Shown piece by piece: positions 46,283 through 53,192 of a stretch of DNA of 53,192 nucleotides. Source of the stretch: Mesobacillus boroniphilus JCM 21738 (GTDB lineage Bacteria; Bacillota; Bacilli; Bacillales; Cytobacillaceae). The first letter of the stretch is position 1. Each line of letters opens with the position of its first letter. A program made the translations under genes and the position numbers. The notes below the pieces were generated by a model. The model was not told where the DNA came from, made no database searches, and was given only the letters and a program-made list of their open reading frames with translations. Location of the stretch: positions 1 to 53,192 of the forward strand of contig NZ_BAUW01000018.1 in the NCBI RefSeq assembly GCF_000517385.1. The letters are read 5' to 3'.

Positions 46283-46834
46283 TTAAGCCTTTGGACTGGT
46301 TTCCTTAGTCAATGATCGCCCCAGTTCAAGTGCGCGGCGATTGATTTCTAATAAGGAGTGCTTTTCAGGGGAAAGCACTTTCTTCAATGCTTCCAAAATT
46401 GATTCATCGGACAGAATACCCGTTTCTTCCAGGAATGCCCCAAGCAGGACCATGTTTGCGACTTTTGGATTGCCAAGCTCGTTTGCCTTGTCGGTTGCAT
46501 CGATAGTTAAAACTCTTATATCGGTCCTGGCTGACACTTTTGAAATCAAAGATGAGTTCACAACTAATAACCCGCCTGCCCTGACCATTGGTTCAAACTT
46601 TTCATATGAAGGGTTATTAAGGACTATCACTGTCGTCGGCCTTGAAACAATGGGTGAACCTACCTGTTCTTCGCTGACGACAACTGCACAGTTGGCGGTA
46701 CCGCCGCGCTGCTCTGGTCCGTAAGATGGCAGCCATGATACATACCTCCCTTCAGTCATCCCTGCATAGGCAATCAGCTGGCCCATCGACATGACTCCCT
46801 GGCCTCCAAATCCCGCTATCAAGATTTCCTCCAT
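46283..46834 (-). CDS. 2-oxoacid:ferredoxin oxidoreductase, gamma subunit
   Basis: This 183-aa subunit has the pyruvate/ketoisovalerate oxidoreductase gamma fold: LIAGFGGQGVMSMGQLIAYA at the N-terminus, SYGPEQRGGTANCAVVVSEE and a C-terminal helical part. It is the last gene of a five-gene operon and overlaps the beta gene by 1 bp (TGATG). With beta, alpha and ferredoxin it forms the complete enzyme that decarboxylates a 2-oxoacid to the acyl-CoA and reduces ferredoxin. Confidence 0.92.
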   Translation of the reverse strand: MEEILIAGFGGQGVMSMGQLIAYAGMTEGRYVSWLPSYGPEQRGGTANCAVVVSEEQVGSPIVSRPTTVIVLNNPSYEKFEPMVRAGGLLVVNSSLISKVSARTDIRVLTIDATDKANELGNPKVANMVLLGAFLEETGILSDESILEALKKVLSPEKHSLLEINRRALELGRSLTKETSPKA

Positions 46835-47592
46835 CAGCGAACATCCCCCTTCTCTGGATCCTTATACACGCCAAGAGGATAGGCAGGCACCATGTTGTCC
46901 TTAATCCAATTCAGCGATTCATTTGGGTCAAGTCCCCAGTTCGTCGGACAGCTGGACAGAATCTCGACCATCGAGAAACCCAGTCCCTGCTTCTGTGTTT
47001 CAAATGCTTTGCGAATCGCTTTCTTCGCTTTAAGGATGTTCGGCACATCATGCGTTGAAACTCGTTCGATATAAGCTGTTCCATCCAGAGTTGACAGCAT
47101 TTCACTCACTCTGATCGGCAATCCCTGGATGCTTCCATCCCGTCCGAATGGAGTCGTCGCCGTTTTCTGGCCAACCAATGTAGTAGGTGCCATTTGACCG
47201 CCTGTCATACCATAAATCGCATTATTCACAAAAATAACGGTAAAATTTTCACCTCTTGCAGCAGCATGGACAGCCTCGGCAATTCCAATCGATGCTAGGT
47301 CGCCATCACCCTGGTAGGTAAAAACAAATCGGTCAGGAAGGACCCGCTTGATGCCTGTCGCGACAGCCGGGGCCCTGCCATGCGCAGCCTGGGTCATATC
47401 ACAATTGAAATATTCATAGGACAGCACAGAGCAACCGACGGAAGCGACACCAACAGTATCCTCAAGAATCCCCATTTCCTCAAGAACTTCGCCAACCATC
47501 CTGTGGATGATTCCGTGCGTACAGCCGGGACAATAGTGCGTCTGGTTATCAGTCAATCCAGTTGTTTTCTCGAACACGGTCTTCATTGTCAT
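46834..47592 (-). CDS. 2-oxoacid:ferredoxin oxidoreductase, TPP-binding beta subunit
   Basis: This 252-aa subunit binds thiamine pyrophosphate: [20 protein letters not shown] through [16 protein letters not shown] is the TPP motif. The N-terminal [12 protein letters not shown] and [11 protein letters not shown] carry cluster or redox cysteines typical of VOR/KOR beta chains. Its start overlaps the vorB stop (ATGA). Substrate class: branched-chain 2-oxoacid or 2-oxoglutarate. Confidence 0.92.
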   Translation of the reverse strand: MTMKTVFEKTTGLTDNQTHYCPGCTHGIIHRMVGEVLEEMGILEDTVGVASVGCSVLSYEYFNCDMTQAAHGRAPAVATGIKRVLPDRFVFTYQGDGDLASIGIAEAVHAAARGENFTVIFVNNAIYGMTGGQMAPTTLVGQKTATTPFGRDGSIQGLPIRVSEMLSTLDGTAYIERVSTHDVPNILKAKKAIRKAFETQKQGLGFSMVEILSSCPTNWGLDPNESLNWIKDNMVPAYPLGVYKDPEKGDVR

Positions 47593-48653
47593 ACCTCAAC
47601 ACCCCCTGCCAGCTTTATGATTTGATCATAAATTTCTTCCTGCGCAGGAACGACGCCGCCAGTGCGCCCAAAGAAGGAAACCGGGGCATGGCCCTCGACA
47701 GCAAGTCTGACATCCTCAACCATCTGGCCTGCGCTCATCTCGACTGAAAGATAGCCCTTCACCCTGTGACGTGTTTCAATGAACGGCTGCTCAGGGAATG
47801 GCCAAAGTGTAACAGGACGGATCATCCCGATTTTCAGCCCGTCTTTTCTCGCTCTGTTGATCGCATTCATGGCAATCCTTGCTGCTGTTCCATAAGCAGT
47901 TACAATATAATCGGCATCTTCAGTTTCAAACGTTTCGTATCTGACTTCATTTTGCTTAATCATGGCAAATTTTTTCTGTAAAAGTTCATTCCGTTTTTCG
48001 AGTGCATCAGCATTCAATTCAAGGGAGGAGATAATTCTTGGTTTCCCATCGCCGCGTGTTCCCGTGGTAGCCCATTCCTTCTGTTCCGGTTCTCTTTCCT
48101 TCAATTCCTTGAACTCAACCGGTTCCATCATCTGTCCCAGCATGCCGTCCCCAAGCAGGATGACTGGCGTCCGATAGCGGTCAGCAATATCAAATGCCGC
48201 TTCTGTCAGCTCAATGATTTCCTGAAGCGTCGATGGAGCCAACACAGGTGTATGGTAATCACCATGGCCTCCCCCTTTTGTCACCTGGAAATAGTCCGAC
48301 TGCGCCGGCTGGATATTGCCTAGTCCTGGTCCCCCGCGGACAACATTCACAATCAGTGCCGGCAATTCTGCACCAACAAGGTATGAGATTCCTTCCTGTT
48401 TCAAGCTGAATCCAGGACTCGACGATGAGGTCATCACTCGCACACCGGTTCCAGCCGCTCCATACACCATATTGATTGCTGCTACTTCACTTTCCGCCTG
48501 TAAAAATAACCCGCCAACCTCGGGCAGCCTTCTGGCCATATAGGCAACAAGCTCACTCTGCGGCGTGATCGGATAGCCGAAAAAATACTTGCAGCCCGCA
48601 TGGACAGCAGCTTCCGCAATGACTTCGTTACCCTTCATAAGTACTTTCCCCAT
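47589..48653 (-). CDS. vorB: 2-oxoacid:ferredoxin oxidoreductase, alpha subunit (VorB-like)
   Basis: This 354-aa subunit holds the pyrimidine-side half of the active site ([39 protein letters not shown]) and [20 protein letters not shown], characteristic of VorB. It is most like 3-methyl-2-oxobutanoate (2-ketoisovalerate) oxidoreductase alpha chains, though KorA is close. The best start is ATG 48653, 8 nt after AAAGGAG. Confidence 0.88.
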   Translation of the reverse strand: MGKVLMKGNEVIAEAAVHAGCKYFFGYPITPQSELVAYMARRLPEVGGLFLQAESEVAAINMVYGAAGTGVRVMTSSSSPGFSLKQEGISYLVGAELPALIVNVVRGGPGLGNIQPAQSDYFQVTKGGGHGDYHTPVLAPSTLQEIIELTEAAFDIADRYRTPVILLGDGMLGQMMEPVEFKELKEREPEQKEWATTGTRGDGKPRIISSLELNADALEKRNELLQKKFAMIKQNEVRYETFETEDADYIVTAYGTAARIAMNAINRARKDGLKIGMIRPVTLWPFPEQPFIETRHRVKGYLSVEMSAGQMVEDVRLAVEGHAPVSFFGRTGGVVPAQEEIYDQIIKLAGGVEV

Positions 48654-48669
48654 TGTCAAAACTCCTTTG

Positions 48670-48900
48670 CTATACAGATTTCCTTACCTTTTCTGGCCTA
48701 TAGACAGTAATGACCGAATCCGGACACATTTGCGCACACTTGCCGCAGCTGATGCAATTTTCCTGGTCTGTCACAACAGCCGGCCGGTACCCTTTTTCAT
48801 TCAAGTAATCAGCAAGATAGATCACATTGGTCGGACAAGCGTTCACACACAGCTTGCATGATTTACAAGTCTCCTCATTAAAAACCACTCTCTGCTCCAC
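48670..48900 (-). CDS. Two-[4Fe-4S] ferredoxin subunit (delta)
   Basis: This 76-aa protein has two cluster motifs, CKSCKLCVNACP and CISCGKCAQMCP, each C-x2-C-x2-C-x3-C-P. It would pass electrons from the TPP site. A GTG at 48900 is the likely start, 8 nt after AAAGGAGG; the ATG at 48927 sits before that site and inside the upstream gene. It lies 16 bp before vorB. Confidence 0.9.
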   Translation of the reverse strand: MEQRVVFNEETCKSCKLCVNACPTNVIYLADYLNEKGYRPAVVTDQENCISCGKCAQMCPDSVITVYRPEKVRKSV

Positions 48901-48914
48901 CGCTTTTGCCTCCT

Positions 48915-49592
48915 TTACATTTCCCATGGCAATTTTAGATATCTCGAAATCACTTTCACCTGGGAATCCGACTCAATTCCAGCACTTTCAGCTGATAAAT
49001 GCTGCGGTACCATCGTGTACAGCAAAGGAATTCCCAATTTATCTGACAGCTCCTTGCCTAACATAAATCCCTTTTTGACATCCTGAATTGTCGTCTCGGA
49101 TCCTACATTTGAGTTATTGATAATTCCTGTGATATTCAGCCTGGAGGCTTTTTCGATTTTCTGCAGTGTCTCAACCGCCCCCTCCAGAGTACTGACATAT
49201 GGCCGGTTTGAATTCAAAATAAACAGCACCTCTGGCTTCATTTCTTTCCAGTCGTTATAAAATTGCCCCAGTGCCGTAGCTCCATCTTTATCTCCTCCAG
49301 CATCGACGATCAGCTTATAGGCCGGGTCATAGATCACCCTGCTCATATCGCCCGGAACAATCGGCAAATCAGCGGCTGCAAGCCTTTCAGCAGGTGCAAT
49401 AAGTTCAATTCCCTTTTGTTCAAAAATATTTCTCGCATCCCTCGCACGGTAATATGGATTAACGATGTCGAGATCGGCAACTGCTGTCCTGGTATTTGTT
49501 TTCCTTGCCTCGACTGCTAGATTAATAGAGATTTCTGTTTTACCGCTGCCAAAATGGCCGGTAATAATGGTGATGTCCGCACATTTTTTCAC
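48915..49592 (-). CDS. P-loop ATP/GTP-binding protein in the VOR operon
   Basis: This 225-aa MinD/ParA-like NTPase has Walker A GHFGSGKTE at residues 12-20, a switch region VADLDIVNPYYRARDARNI and the acidic KLIVDAGGDKDGATAL. It has no membrane helix. It resembles metal-insertion or iron-sulfur carrier NTPases rather than chromosome partition proteins, so a cluster-assembly or activation role for the oxidoreductase is plausible. The start is a GTG. It is the first gene of the operon, and its stop overlaps the ribosome site of the ferredoxin. Confidence 0.82.
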   Translation of the reverse strand: MKKCADITIITGHFGSGKTEISINLAVEARKTNTRTAVADLDIVNPYYRARDARNIFEQKGIELIAPAERLAAADLPIVPGDMSRVIYDPAYKLIVDAGGDKDGATALGQFYNDWKEMKPEVLFILNSNRPYVSTLEGAVETLQKIEKASRLNITGIINNSNVGSETTIQDVKKGFMLGKELSDKLGIPLLYTMVPQHLSAESAGIESDSQVKVISRYLKLPWEM

Positions 49593-49713
49593 CGGTTCCC
49601 ACCCCTTATTGAATGCGTTTTCATATTAAGTCATCTTCATTATATAAATTTCTTCCCGGCTTCTCTTTGATAAAAGTCACGTTTTTCACAAAAAAAGTGC
49701 AGTTATTCAACTT

Positions 49714-49745
49714 AAAAAGGAGTTCCAAGAAAGAACTCCTTTTTC
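49714..49745 (-). terminator. Terminator of the Cys-containing small gene
   Basis: AAAAAGGAGTTC and GAACTCCTTTTT form a perfect 12-bp stem; T5 follows on the minus strand. It is upstream of the VOR operon. Confidence 0.85.
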
Positions 49746-49750
49746 ATGTC

Positions 49751-50070
49751 TTATATCGCAAAGCTCAGAATCACTTTTTGCGGCATGTCCTGCTCTTCAT
49801 AAACATCTTTTCTCAATCTCTCGCAAGAAGGCATCTCATACGAAAAATCTTCCACTGCTCCAGGAATCATTCCATTTGCTTTCAGTGCATTAAAAACTCT
49901 TTGCATTGCATCATCTGTGTCCAGGCAATCTTCAGAACCTTCATATTTAAAACAATCAACGCATGTTTCCACGATATTTGCATCAATCTGTTCCTGTATA
50001 AATACTAGTTTTGCTCCAGCCATCTTCTCACTTCACGATTTTCCAATTCAATAATCGTTGTTACGTTCAT
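49751..50070 (-). CDS. Hypothetical Cys-containing protein (frameshifted)
   Basis: ATG 50070 follows GGAGGTG and reads MNVTTIIELENREVR; one missing base near 50027 joins it to MAGAKLVFIQEQIDANIVET, CVDCFKYEGSEDCLDTDDAM and a C-terminal EMPSCERLRKDVYEEQD, about 106 aa. A CVDC pair and two more Cys suggest metal or redox function, but the family is unknown to me. The short version from ATG 50023 has no ribosome site. Confidence 0.6.
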
Positions 50071-50360
50071 TATTGGCACCTCCATTTGGATTACACTATC
50101 ATTATAGTAAGTAAAAAACCAAACAGGGGTGTTTTGCCATTTAGTTCATTTATTATTCACATCTTCTCGTCAAAAAGTTGTCAAAAACTCCTAAACAAAG
50201 GGATTTCTGATACCCGTGCAGGGATTTATCCGAGTTGATTCCCCGAACCACATGTAATTCAGTGAAAGCCAGCTTGATCCAGTAAACTCACATGGTAATT
50301 TCAATAATCTTCATCTGAATTCAGCGACTTCGATAGCGCACACAGCTATACTCTTTTCTT

Positions 50361-50560
50361 TTGACAGCTTTTCTCGTTTTCTCTTCAAACCTGTCTTAAG
50401 TTGGCTCTTTTTTGACAGCTTTTCTTGTTTTCCTCTCAAACCTGTCTTAAGTTCGCTCTTCTTTTGACAGCTTTTCTCGCTTTCTCCTCAAACCTGTCTT
50501 AAGTTCGCTCTTCTTTTGACAGCTTTTTTCGCTTTCTCCTCAAACCTCAAACCTGTCTTA
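50361..50560. repeat. 52-bp tandem repeat, four copies
   Basis: Copies start at 50361, 50412, 50464 and 50516 (period 51-52). Each contains TTGACAGCTTTT, a C/T-rich middle (CTCGCTTTCTCCTCAAACC) and CTGTCTTAAG; GACAG and CTGTC can pair. The last copy has a local CAAACCT duplication (50541-50552). 50071-50360 and 50561-50632 hold nothing else that I can support. Confidence 0.85.
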
Positions 50561-50632
50561 AGTTGGTACAAAATAACTTCCATCAATCTAATAATCAGAA
50601 AAAAACAAATAGATAAACTTTAAGAATTGTAA

Positions 50633-50661
50633 TTGACCTCGATGTAAATAGCTGATACTAT
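50633..50661 (+). promoter_or_regulatory. Sigma-A promoter of the guanine riboswitch leader
   Basis: TTGACC (50633-50638), 17 nt, then TACTAT (50656-50661). Transcription would start about 23 nt before the aptamer. Confidence 0.7.
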
Positions 50662-50690
50662 CACTAGTATTATTTAAATCCATAATCTTT

Positions 50691-50761
50691 TCCTTGTATA
50701 TGTTCGAGAATATGGCTCGGACGTTTCTACCATGCTACCGTAAAAAGCGTGACTACAAGGG
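50691..50761 (+). ncRNA. Guanine riboswitch (purine aptamer)
   Basis: The P1 stem CCTTGT/ACAAGG closes the three-way junction with the conserved AATATGG, GTTTCTACC, CCGTAAA and TGACTAC blocks. The specificity base before P1 is C (GACTAC), which selects guanine or hypoxanthine over adenine. It precedes a terminator and a purine permease. Confidence 0.95.
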
Positions 50762-50808
50762 ACTTTGATATTTGCTATTCTTTTTGGCATCTATTTGTCC
50801 TTTGTGGT

Positions 50809-50841
50809 ACTCCGGCAGCATAAAACTGCCGGAGTTTTTTA
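50809..50841 (+). terminator. Riboswitch-controlled terminator
   Basis: CTCCGGCAG and CTGCCGGAG form a perfect 9-bp stem with T6. Guanine binding should favour it and stop the permease transcript. Confidence 0.9.
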
Positions 50842-50876
50842 TTTTTCTACCAAACGCAACCAGGAGGACAGCACAC

Positions 50877-52167
50877 ATGAAAAACTTTTTCCAGTTCGCA
50901 GAACGAAACACAACTTATAAACAGGAAACCCTCGCCGGAATTACGACGTTCCTGTCGATGGCGTACATTCTTGTCGTCAATCCATTAATCCTCAGCCAGG
51001 CAGGCATGGATAAGGGGGCTGTTTTTACAGCTACAGCTCTGTCAGCCATCATCGGGTCCCTTCTTATCGGTCTGCTTGCTAACTTCCCGATTGGGATCGC
51101 TCCAAGCATGGGCTTGAATTCATTTTTCACTTTTACCGTAAGCATCGGCATGGGAGTAAAATGGGAGGTCGCCCTTACTGGTGTATTCATCGCGGGTGTT
51201 CTGTTCGTCATCCTCAGCCTTTTGAAGATCCGCGAAAAAATCATCAATGTCATCCCACAGGATCTTAAGCATGCAATCGCGGCTGGCATCGGTTTCTTCG
51301 TCGCCTTCATCGGCTTGAAAAATGCGGGTATCATCGTTGGCAGCGAAGCGACTTTTGTCTCTATCGGCAACCTGACATCAGGCCCTGTCCTGCTTGCCCT
51401 CTTCGGCTTCATCGTCAGTATCATCATGATGGCTCGCGGAATCAGTGGCGGCATCTTTTATGGAATGGTGATTGCGACAATCGCTGGAATTTTAACTGGC
51501 TTGATTGAAAAACCTACAGCAATCGTCGGTTCGGTTCCTGATATCTCACCTACGTTTGGTGTCGTCTTCAATCACATTGGAGATATCTTCTCCAGATGTC
51601 CTTGCCGTCATTTTCACATTCTTGTTTGTTGCTTTCTTTGATACTGCTGGTGCACTTATTGCGGTAGCAAGCCAGGCTGGTCTGATGAAGGACAATAAAA
51701 TTCCCAATGCGGGGCGTGCACTACTTGCTGACGCAGGGTCAGCTGTTGCTGGAGCTGTACTTGGCACCTCCACAACAGCGTCTTTCGTTGAATCATCAGC
51801 AGGCATCGCGGTCGGCGGTCGGACCGGCTTCACTTCAGTGATCATTGCGGCGTGTTTCGGTGTGGCAATGCTCTTCTCTCCGATCCTATCAGTCATCACG
51901 CCAGAAGTTACCGCCCCAGCACTCATTATTGTTGGTGCGTTGATGGCAACTGAAATCAGTAAAATCAACTGGAGCAATCTTGCAGTGATTATTCCTTCAT
52001 TCGTCACAATCATCATGATGCCGCTCACCTTCAGTGTGGCAACAGGAATCGCCCTTGGTTTCATTCTTTATCCATTGATGATGCTCGGCATGGGCAAGCT
52101 TAGGGAAGTCCATCCGATTATGTACGTTCTTGGTTTCTTGTTTGTTGGTTATTTTATATATGTATAA
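50877..52167 (+). CDS. pbuG: Guanine/hypoxanthine permease, AzgA/NCS2 family (frameshifted)
   Basis: This purine symporter is about 430 aa. Motifs: TTFLSMAYILVVNPLILSQAG, APSMGLNSFFTFTVSIG, FFDTAGALIAVASQAGLM and SSAGIAVGGRTGFTSV. The guanine riboswitch in its leader supports the substrate and the PbuG name. One base is missing near 51592 (HIGDIFSPDVLAVIF expected). The ATG follows CAGGAGG. It is a paralogue of the permease at 37503, which has PurR boxes instead. Confidence 0.92.
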
Positions 52168-52169
52168 AA

Positions 52170-52204
52170 TAAGCCCCGTCACTCTATGTAAGAGGACGGG
52201 GCTT
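52170..52204. terminator. Bidirectional terminator
   Basis: AAGCCCCGTC and GACGGGGCTT form a perfect 10-bp stem between the convergent permease and oxidoreductase genes. Confidence 0.85.
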
Positions 52205-52214
52205 GTCCTTTTGC

Positions 52215-53123
52215 TTAAATCAATTCTAATTCGACCACGATTTTTTCACAGAGCTCATGCGTTACCAGCGAATCCTTTGCGCTAATTGAAGGTAATGAAT
52301 TATTTCCGACCGCCTGGAGGAAATCAAAAATAATTTGCTCGAAGCCGCGCTTATGGAGGGTCGGCTCCCAGTCATTTCCTCCATGTCTCGTTTCATTCCT
52401 GTTTTCCTGAACAATGATGTCTGAAACATTCACTGCGGTTCTTTTTTGATTGGATTGGAATACTTCTACCTTTTCCTCGACAACGCCGCTGTCACGGTTC
52501 ATAATTCCGATTGCGATTCCCTCTTCTGCCTGCAGCTGAATTACTACGTGGTGCAAAAAAGCTCCATTTTTCTTTCCGGTAACATTGATCTGCTTTATGT
52601 CGTAGGGAAACAACAATCTTAACGTATCGACCACATGGATAAAATCATCGAGTATGAAATGGCGTATTTCCCCAGGCAAGGCCTTCCTGTTTTTCTGCAT
52701 GATTACCATATTCGGTTCTTTCAACTCAGCTAACTGTTTATACGCCGGCGCATACCTCCGGTTGAAACCTGTCATTAATATTAAGCCTTTATCCTCAGCC
52801 AGCTCTGTCAATTCCCTGGTTTTTTCATACTCATAGGCAATCGGCTTATCGACATACACATGGATACCAGCCAGCAGCAGTTTTTTTACAATTTCATGAT
52901 GTGAGTCAGTTGCACTATGGACAAAAGCACCCTTAACTCCACTTTCAATTAGCTCCTCGAGACTTAAATGGATATGAGAAAATCTATACTTTGCAGCAAG
53001 AGTTTTCAGCTTGGAAATATCACGTGTATAAAGGTGGAATTCAACATCTCCCTTTTCCGCGAATACAGGCAGATAGGCCTTTTGAGCAATATCCCCTAAA
53101 CCAATGATTCCGATCTTCAACAT
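52215..53123 (-). CDS. Gfo/Idh/MocA family NAD(P)-dependent oxidoreductase
   Basis: This 302-aa enzyme has the N-terminal Rossmann motif GIIGLGDIAQKAYLPVFAEK, the conserved EKP-type lysine loop (HVYVDKPIAYEYEKTRELTE) and a C-terminal substrate domain. It resembles MviM/YceM-like members rather than inositol dehydrogenase. The sugar or other substrate is unknown. The ATG follows GGGGGAAA. It ends at a shared terminator with the permease. Confidence 0.85.
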   Translation of the reverse strand: MLKIGIIGLGDIAQKAYLPVFAEKGDVEFHLYTRDISKLKTLAAKYRFSHIHLSLEELIESGVKGAFVHSATDSHHEIVKKLLLAGIHVYVDKPIAYEYEKTRELTELAEDKGLILMTGFNRRYAPAYKQLAELKEPNMVIMQKNRKALPGEIRHFILDDFIHVVDTLRLLFPYDIKQINVTGKKNGAFLHHVVIQLQAEEGIAIGIMNRDSGVVEEKVEVFQSNQKRTAVNVSDIIVQENRNETRHGGNDWEPTLHKRGFEQIIFDFLQAVGNNSLPSISAKDSLVTHELCEKIVVELELI

Positions 53124-53180
53124 GTCGATTTCCCCCTACTAATTTTGATATATCAAGTGTACACAGGAACACGGACATTA

Positions 53181-53192
53181 GAAAAGCGCAAG
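53181..53192 (+). repeat. Start of a third dispersed-repeat copy (cut by window end)
   Basis: GAAAAGCGCAAG is identical to the first bases of the 117-bp element at 38805 and 39663, in the same orientation. Only 12 bp are visible. Confidence 0.55.

Noticed and set aside
1299-52167. Mass pseudogenisation of the region
   Set aside because: Breaks are single-base, in homopolymers, and both halves of each gene are fully conserved; sequencing error is simpler.

Overview
The window is chromosomal DNA from an endospore-forming member of the Bacillaceae, most like Mesobacillus and its relatives; the genus is an inference. Support comes from SpoVR, two H-type small acid-soluble spore proteins, three orphan phosphorelay-style histidine kinases, strong AGGAGG ribosome sites with many TTG/GTG starts, TPP, guanidine-I and guanine riboswitches, and a yhcT-yhcU-yhcX neighbourhood like that of Bacillus subtilis. 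I see no prophage, transposase, CRISPR array, tRNA or rRNA.

Layout. 1-1.3 kb: a 52-bp tandem repeat and a universal stress protein. 1.3-5.5 kb: an XRE regulator, feoAB with its Cys-rich partner under a Fur box, and thiT under a TPP riboswitch. 5.7-12.9 kb: two orphan kinases, a Glt/Dct symporter, a GNAT enzyme, a CNNM/CorC protein behind a long structured leader, and a CDF exporter. 13-21 kb: a B12/radical-SAM protein, a PadR-DUF1700-DUF4173 cluster with shared operators, a guanidinium exporter with its riboswitch, and a GGDEF-EAL protein. 21.5-26 kb: czrA/czcD metal efflux, spoVR and a decayed NarL-type kinase. 26-37 kb: an SDR, phosphoglucomutase, the yhc genes with bdbCD, small stress and spore genes, and a DHODH-like/membrane fusion. 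37-44.7 kb: a purine permease with PurR boxes, YitT, the cystine symporter TcyP, a glutaredoxin with an in-frame TGA, a 5TM kinase and an AI-2E family protein. 44.8-53.2 kb: mpg with a HAD phosphatase, a five-gene 2-oxoacid:ferredoxin oxidoreductase operon, a second purine permease under a guanine riboswitch, and a Gfo/Idh oxidoreductase.

Two points shape the reading. First, 18 otherwise normal genes carry 22 frame breaks, mostly one missing base in a short homopolymer; this looks like sequencing error, so I give each such gene its full reconstructed span. Second, the glutaredoxin at 41478-41753 has a TGA exactly where the first active-site Cys should be, followed at the right distance by a hairpin resembling a bacterial SECIS. 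It is a candidate selenoprotein and the best lead here. Other leads are three unrelated tandem arrays that share a 51-53 bp period, an unassigned RNA leader before the CorC gene, and a recurring ACCTAG/AGGTATATA operator near the PadR gene.
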